From Burkholderia diffusa (GTDB lineage Bacteria > Pseudomonadota > Gammaproteobacteria > Burkholderiales > Burkholderiaceae): 9,427 nucleotides of DNA. The stretch lies in assembly GCF_902499115.1 (NCBI RefSeq), contig NZ_CABVPN010000055.1, positions 1 through 9,427 of the forward strand, given 5' to 3'. Below are positions 5,982 through 9,427 of this stretch, piece after piece; within the stretch, counting starts at the first letter, position 1, and every line of letters starts with the position of its first letter. The notes beneath the pieces were generated by a model, which saw only the letters and a list, made by a program, of their open reading frames with translations, was not told where the DNA came from and made no database searches. Both the position numbers and the translations under genes were made by a program.

Positions 5982-6050
5982 ATGGAGATCCGCCCCGCCA
6001 CTGTCGACGACCTAGCGTCGATTGAAACGCTAAGGGCGAGGTTGATGTGA
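5982..6050 (+). pseudogene. GNAT acetyltransferase 5' relic, ArsN2-like
   Basis: ATG at 5982 has AAGGAG at 5971-5976, 20 bp after the arsH stop, so it was the next gene of an ars operon. It reads MEIRPATVDDLASIETL, the usual opening of a GNAT N-acetyltransferase and like the ArsN2 type found with ars genes. It diverges after about residue 17 and stops at 6050 as a 22-aa product. The break falls where the transposase element begins, so the element or a linked rearrangement probably cut it. No acetyltransferase core remains. Confidence 0.5.
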
Positions 6051-6092
6051 GCGACAAGAGCGTTGATGACTTAACTGCGGCAAAAATGATCG

Positions 6093-7695
6093 CTACCCAA
6101 GCATGGAGCAACCCAGCTTCGCCTCCCGTTCCTTCACATCACGCCTGTACGGGACAATCCTGTCGCGCAACTCTTCCAATGGGACGATCTTTTTGCGTGA
6201 CCGTCGACGTGCACGGGCCGTTGTCTGTTTGGCTCTGGAAATTACATGCCGTTGCTCTTCTATTGTCCTGAAGATCAGTGACTCAGAAACAGTTTGTTGT
6301 CCTTCCAACCTAATAGAATGCAACGCTGCCCGGTGTTCAAAAAGAGAAATTGCCGGCCGCCGCATGTCCGCGTAACGGACTTCGAGGTAGTTGCCGCTCC
6401 CTGCTGTCACAAAAACACGCGAGAGGTCCTCCGGATGATACCGAACGGTGACCGCCCGCCGCGTCTGGCGCCAGGCGACGAAAATTGGATGCCAATAACG
6501 AACATGGAAGAGCGTCAGTCCATCAGCCTGGATTTTCCTCTGCACTACGGGCAAAAACCGAATCAGGAACCTGAGCTCAGCGTCGCTGGACGCGGGAAGC
6601 TGCCGCGAATCAAGGCTAAGGGCAAGCATCCGCCACGTGTCAGCTGGCGTCGCTCCAAGCAGCCCGCGATGCGGAACGTGGTGGTAGCGTCTGGCGATCT
6701 CGATCGCGAGCCATTGCTCGAATTCTCGAAGCGTCAACGAGGCCGTCTTTTCAGACTCTCGCGCCTTGCGTCCTTTGGGAGACGATCCAGTCGCCCCCGG
6801 TAAGCCCCGGACACGCTCCATCAGGGTGCGGTTCAAGCGTTCAATATGACCACCAAAATGAGGCCGCCCGACTGGACGATACATCAGGTGGATACCATAT
6901 TCCCGACATCCACTGCGAAGCGCCCTGCTCTTGAACTCGGCAGCGTTGTCCAGATGTAGAACGTTCGGAATCCCACGCATCGGCCACTCTGCGTCGGCCT
7001 CGATCTTCGCGAGCCAGGGGCTTTTTGGCAGTGCCGCCCTGGTCAGCAGCAAACCAACGGTAGCCGCTCCCGGACGCTCCATGCCAACGTAAAAACTCAA
7101 CACGCACCTGGTTGCAACGTCCAGAGCGATAGTCAGCCACGGGCGGCCAATCACCTGTCTGTCGTATTCGCTAACCAAAACCACGTCCGCCTGGGGATGG
7201 TCGACCTGAACGATTTCCAGAGGATACTTTGCGACAAGTGAACCTGGCGCTGCCAGCGCGCTGGGAAGGGCCGCGCGCTGCAGGGCCGTCCGCCTCGCGA
7301 TGCTGAGCCCACCGCCGGCCTATGGTGGTTCGGCCTGGTGGTTGCAGTCCGGCAAGCTCACATCTGCGTCGAACCACCAGCACGAGATCGGTTGCAGGAT
7401 GCGCCAAATGTCGTTGAGTGGGCAGCCAGACGTGCACTACTTCGTCAATCACTGCATCAACGGCCCCTCCCAATCGATGGCTGCTCTCAGATGGGCCTCG
7501 TCGTCTCGGGATGACCGCGCTCGCTACTGGGTTTGCCAGAAATTTCCGCCGCAGACGATAAACAGTAGTCCAGTGGACGCCCTGCAGATTGGCAGCCGAA
7601 ACCGCGCGCTTCTTCGAAAGCGGTCCTCGCCCCAATGGCCGGAGGACATCTGCTACTTTTTCCGCTCTGCTAACTGCTTCCCCGGAAACCGTCAT
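6093..7695 (-). pseudogene. Mu/TniA-family DDE transposase, single frameshift
   Basis: The gene starts at ATG 7695 (AGGAG 5 nt upstream). The N-terminal part (about 135 residues) contains a helix-turn-helix region, KKRAVSAANLQGVHWTTVYR. The frame is lost around 7280-7295, after HREAD. The next frame continues smoothly through LAAPGSLVAKYPLEIVQVDH and runs to the stop at 6093. The DDE catalytic core is all present in that second frame: first Asp in VQVDH, second in LHLDNAAEF, and Glu in GGHIERLNRTL, with the last two 35 positions apart. A Mu-transposase C-terminal beta-barrel region and a basic tail (ARARRRSRKK) follow. Rejoining the frames gives about 530 aa, normal for TniA-like proteins. 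One extra or missing base would explain the break, so either recent decay or a sequencing error is possible. Confidence 0.8.
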
Positions 7696-7721
7696 TGCCG
7701 CTCCTAATCGAGCCTCGTCAG

Positions 7722-7775
7722 ACGCGTTAGCGGAATTAAAGGACAGGTAGAACGCGTTAGAAAAATAAACGGACA
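7722..7775. repeat. Tandem transposase-binding repeats at the right end of the element
   Basis: Two 24-bp direct repeats, each ACGCGTTAG-N10-GGACA, lie at 7722-7745 and 7752-7775, exactly 30 bp apart. By eye 19 of 24 positions match. They sit upstream of the transposase start and the outer one probably marks the element terminus. Multiple spaced repeats at transposon ends are characteristic of TnsB/TniA-type transposases. Confidence 0.75.
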
Positions 7776-7944
7776 TCCGAGCGTGCGCGTGTTGCCAAAA
7801 TGCAACGCATGAAAAGACGCGCGAAACGACAGCAATGCCTTATCTCGCGGGGCCGTGGCCGTGTCTTACATTAGCGTAATCTATGGACACGATTAGCGGT
7901 TTTTAAGGGATTCAACAGCAGCCAAAGCAACTTTTCCCGGTCAC
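7776..7944. other. Stretch between transposon end and mutS relic
   Basis: No gene is supported. The part nearest mutS, with AT-rich sequence such as TTACATTAGCGTAAT (7865-7879), is probably the old mutS upstream region. A short plus-strand frame right after the transposon end reads ERARVAKMQRMKRRAKRQQ, a basic stretch that could be the tail of an interrupted gene, but it is too short to assign. Confidence 0.35.
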
Positions 7945-8016
7945 ATGAGCACGCACCCCACCGCAGCACCTGCACCCGTCACTCCAATGATGCAGCAGTA
8001 CCTGCGTCTTGTCTGA
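7945..8016 (+). pseudogene. mutS: mutS 5' relic (~22 codons)
   Basis: ATG at 7945 reads MSTHPTAAPAPVTPMMQQYL then RLV and a stop. TPMMQQYLR preceded by a variable Ala/Pro/Thr-rich leader is the hallmark N-terminus of Burkholderia-group MutS, the mismatch-recognition ATPase. The usual continuation (I-K-A, then the FYRMGDFYELF block) is absent: homology ends at about 8009 and unrelated DNA follows. A working mutS presumably exists elsewhere in the genome, so this is likely a displaced fragment with its upstream region. No repair function is possible from 23 codons. Confidence 0.75.
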
Positions 8017-8149
8017 GAAGGCTTCGGATCGAAAGCTACGCCAAGACCTACGCCGGCGCTTTTGTCGATCGACCGTTAGACATCGAAACTAATCGATGAT
8101 GTCCGTTCACCATCGCTTCTGCTCCGGCGACAACTGGCCGAATTCCTCC

Positions 8150-9151
8150 TTATGGAGCAGCTTCGAGGCAATCACTTCGACGGATCAAAACCCTTACCGC
8201 GCGCAAGAGGTGATGGTTTATCGTCGGAATCAGTGTTGCCGGAATCTCATAAGGTCCGGCGGTCCGGAAATCGGCTGCATGCATGATGTGAACCAACCCG
8301 ACGTTGAACTGAACGAACGCTTCAATGGTCTGGTCGTTCCGCATGGCCGCTTTCATTGCATCCTCGTCGAACCAACGCGACGAGTATAGTGTGAACGTCG
8401 GTGCGTCGACCGGCGGAAGCGCCCGGAAACCCGCATGGACAAGCCAGTCGAATTGCGCCCGGCTCACCTTGACGATACTGGACGCGCCGTAAAGGCCGGT
8501 ACCGCTACGCTCGAGATGGTCGATCCACCAGTCGTTTTGCCATCGCTCGTAACCGAGCAATGCACCCTCTAGGCGCACCATGTTCTCGCAGCCGTCGCCT
8601 TGCCGGTTGAGATTCTGACGGAAAAATTCCAGAGCCGGGATGCGCCACTCCTCGCCTTTGAGCGTATACAGAATTTGCCCAATTCGACGCGCGGGAAGGC
8701 CTGGACGGGCCGGTGCGTCATGGATGATTTCGTGCGAGTGCAAGACGCCTTGAGCCACATACTCGTCGAATCGAGCCTTCAGTAGAACCGACGGCCACCA
8801 TTCGCTGTTGAATTCGATAAACCCGAATGGTTTGCGCCCTTGCACCATCAAAGCCAGCTCGTAACCTGTATGGACAAGGTAAGGGATACGAACACCAGTA
8901 TCGACATACTTCGAGATGACGGCATCGCGCGAACCATGGTCAAACTCGATCGCAAAGGCGTCGCATACGGCGGCGACCTGTGTCGACGATAGAAGATACC
9001 AGTCGTCGAGGTCCGCATCCTCCGGTGCGTCCGGGTCGACCAGTCGCCGCAGCGCATCAAGCTGGTCGGTTTCGAATCGAACCTCGAGGCACGGGTACAG
9101 AAGATCCGGATCGATCGCCGACAGAATGAACGCGGTTCTCGGATATCTCAT
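8150..9151 (-). CDS. Hypothetical protein, 333 aa
   Basis: I do not recognise the family. The protein appears soluble, with no signal peptide or membrane helix. It is acidic, and rich in tryptophan and aromatic residues: DDWYLLSS (about residues 49-56), FNSEWWPS (118-125), GYERWQNDWWIDHLE (about 210-224). The long uninterrupted frame with Burkholderia-like codon use makes it very likely a real gene. I prefer ATG at 9151 because the sequence begins naturally (MRYPRTAFILSAIDPDLLYP) and the stop of another open stretch lies 16 bp upstream, as in an operon. ATG at 9232 would add 27 residues that overlap it in another frame. Neither start has a strong Shine-Dalgarno. The pairing with a small upstream reading frame could suggest an effector/immunity or other two-gene unit, but nothing identifies one. 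Confidence 0.65.
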   Translation of the reverse strand: MRYPRTAFILSAIDPDLLYPCLEVRFETDQLDALRRLVDPDAPEDADLDDWYLLSSTQVAAVCDAFAIEFDHGSRDAVISKYVDTGVRIPYLVHTGYELALMVQGRKPFGFIEFNSEWWPSVLLKARFDEYVAQGVLHSHEIIHDAPARPGLPARRIGQILYTLKGEEWRIPALEFFRQNLNRQGDGCENMVRLEGALLGYERWQNDWWIDHLERSGTGLYGASSIVKVSRAQFDWLVHAGFRALPPVDAPTFTLYSSRWFDEDAMKAAMRNDQTIEAFVQFNVGLVHIMHAADFRTAGPYEIPATLIPTINHHLLRAVRVLIRRSDCLEAAP

Positions 9152-9167
9152 GGCAATTTCCGGTGCG

Positions 9168-9377
9168 TCAGTTCGAAGACTTCGACATACGCCAAATCCT
9201 TTGAGCAATGCGAGACTGCCGTGCCGTTGCACGACGCGCGTGCAGATTGTCGACGATCTGCTGGACGATGTCGAATGGCTGGTCTTTGTTTCCCTTATGC
9301 GCGGGTCGGGGCGCTAAAGCCGGGTGATAACGATCGCTACCGTTCTCTAATCTTACTGTGTCAATAAATTCATGCCA
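9168..9377 (-). pseudogene. Possible small or broken gene upstream of the 333-aa gene
   Basis: A 69-codon open stretch reads HPALAPRPAHKGNK and DQPFDIVQQIVDNLHARRAT before a stop at 9168-9170, 16 bp ahead of the next ATG. Its composition looks coding, especially over the last 50 codons. However, an in-frame stop at 9378-9380 bounds it and there is no ATG, GTG or TTG start before its final few residues. It may be the 3' end of a truncated gene or simply chance. A TATAAT on the minus strand (9377-9382) could drive this and the next gene. Confidence 0.3.
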
Positions 9378-9427
9378 TTATAGAAACTTCTTCATCCACG
9401 GCGTGAGGAATGATGCACTGGGAAACG
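9353..9427 (+). promoter_or_regulatory. Possible promoter and gene start at the right edge
   Basis: TTACTG (9353-9358) and CATTAT (9376-9381), 17 bp apart, resemble a sigma-70 promoter on the plus strand. Downstream, TGAGG at 9404-9408 precedes two ATGs at 9410 and 9413 (MMHWET, cut by the window edge). The -10 region overlaps a TATAAT on the minus strand (9377-9382), so this may be a divergent promoter pair. Too little coding sequence is present to say more. Confidence 0.3.

Larger units (their letters stand above)
6051..7775 (-). mobile_element. Mu/TniA/TnsB-type transposase element, inactive, left end unresolved
   Basis: A single DDE transposase gene occupies 6093-7695. Beyond its start codon are two tandem copies of a probable transposase-binding repeat, the outer one ending at 7775 in ACA (TGT at the 5' end when read inward), as in Tn7, Tn5053 and related elements. 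No tniB/tnsC ATPase or resolvase gene accompanies it, so it is a single-gene element or the remains of a larger transposon. On the left I found no convincing matching end between the transposase stop (6093) and the broken GNAT gene, nor a target-site duplication. The left boundary given here is approximate. Confidence 0.55.

Noticed and set aside
6046..6080. TGTGAGCGACAAG... as the left end of the transposon
   Set aside because: Only scattered matches to the right-end repeat (about 11 of 19 over the best stretch) and no flanking duplication matching TCCGA at 7776-7780.
8916..9317. 133-codon plus-strand frame near the right end
   Set aside because: Antisense to the start of the 333-aa gene, Ser/Arg-rich, with no ribosome binding site.

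Overview
The window looks like an accessory region of a Burkholderia-group betaproteobacterium (Burkholderia, Paraburkholderia or Caballeronia). It has high-GC codon use, a cyanate-detoxification cluster, a small DUF4148-type exported protein and remnants of mutS and ars genes whose residues resemble those of this group. The assignment rests on recalled family sequences, not a search.

Layout from left to right. (1) 1-466: no convincing gene, but several perfect dyads near the left edge (16-67 and 93-119). (2) 467-1063: an unrecognised 198-aa protein. (3) 1333-2374: a cyn locus, 'copy A', with an intact LysR regulator cynR (+) and, divergent from it, only the first codons of a cynT-like gene. 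(4) 2375-2833: no gene I can support. (5) 2834-3091: a small exported DUF4148-like protein (-). (6) 3312-5128: the working cynate operon 'copy B' on the minus strand, running cynT (beta-carbonic anhydrase), cynS (cyanase), then a DUF1348/NTF2-like protein fused in frame to a Tat/lipoprotein signal. Upstream is a conserved CynR-type promoter and a second cynR cut off after about 25 codons (5281-5355). (7) 5356-5601: an N-terminal relic that may come from an abortive-infection-type protein. (8) 5789-6050: a collapsed arsenic locus with its operator, the start of arsR, the end of arsH and the start of a GNAT acetyltransferase gene. (9) About 6051-7775: a Mu/TniA/TnsB-type DDE transposase gene broken by one frameshift, with tandem end repeats at its right end. 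(10) 7945-8016: the first 22 codons of mutS. (11) 8150-9151: an unrecognised 333-aa protein (-) behind a short open stretch (9168-9377). A possible gene starts at the right edge.

How it works together. Carbonic anhydrase supplies the bicarbonate that cyanase uses to break cyanate into ammonia and CO2. The cynTS operon has lost its own divergent cynR. The intact cynR about 3 kb away sits behind a near-copy of the same promoter and operator, so it probably controls cynTS in trans. The surroundings are a patchwork of broken genes, and many pieces keep the 5' end of the parent gene, which points to repeated insertion and deletion around an active cyn cluster.
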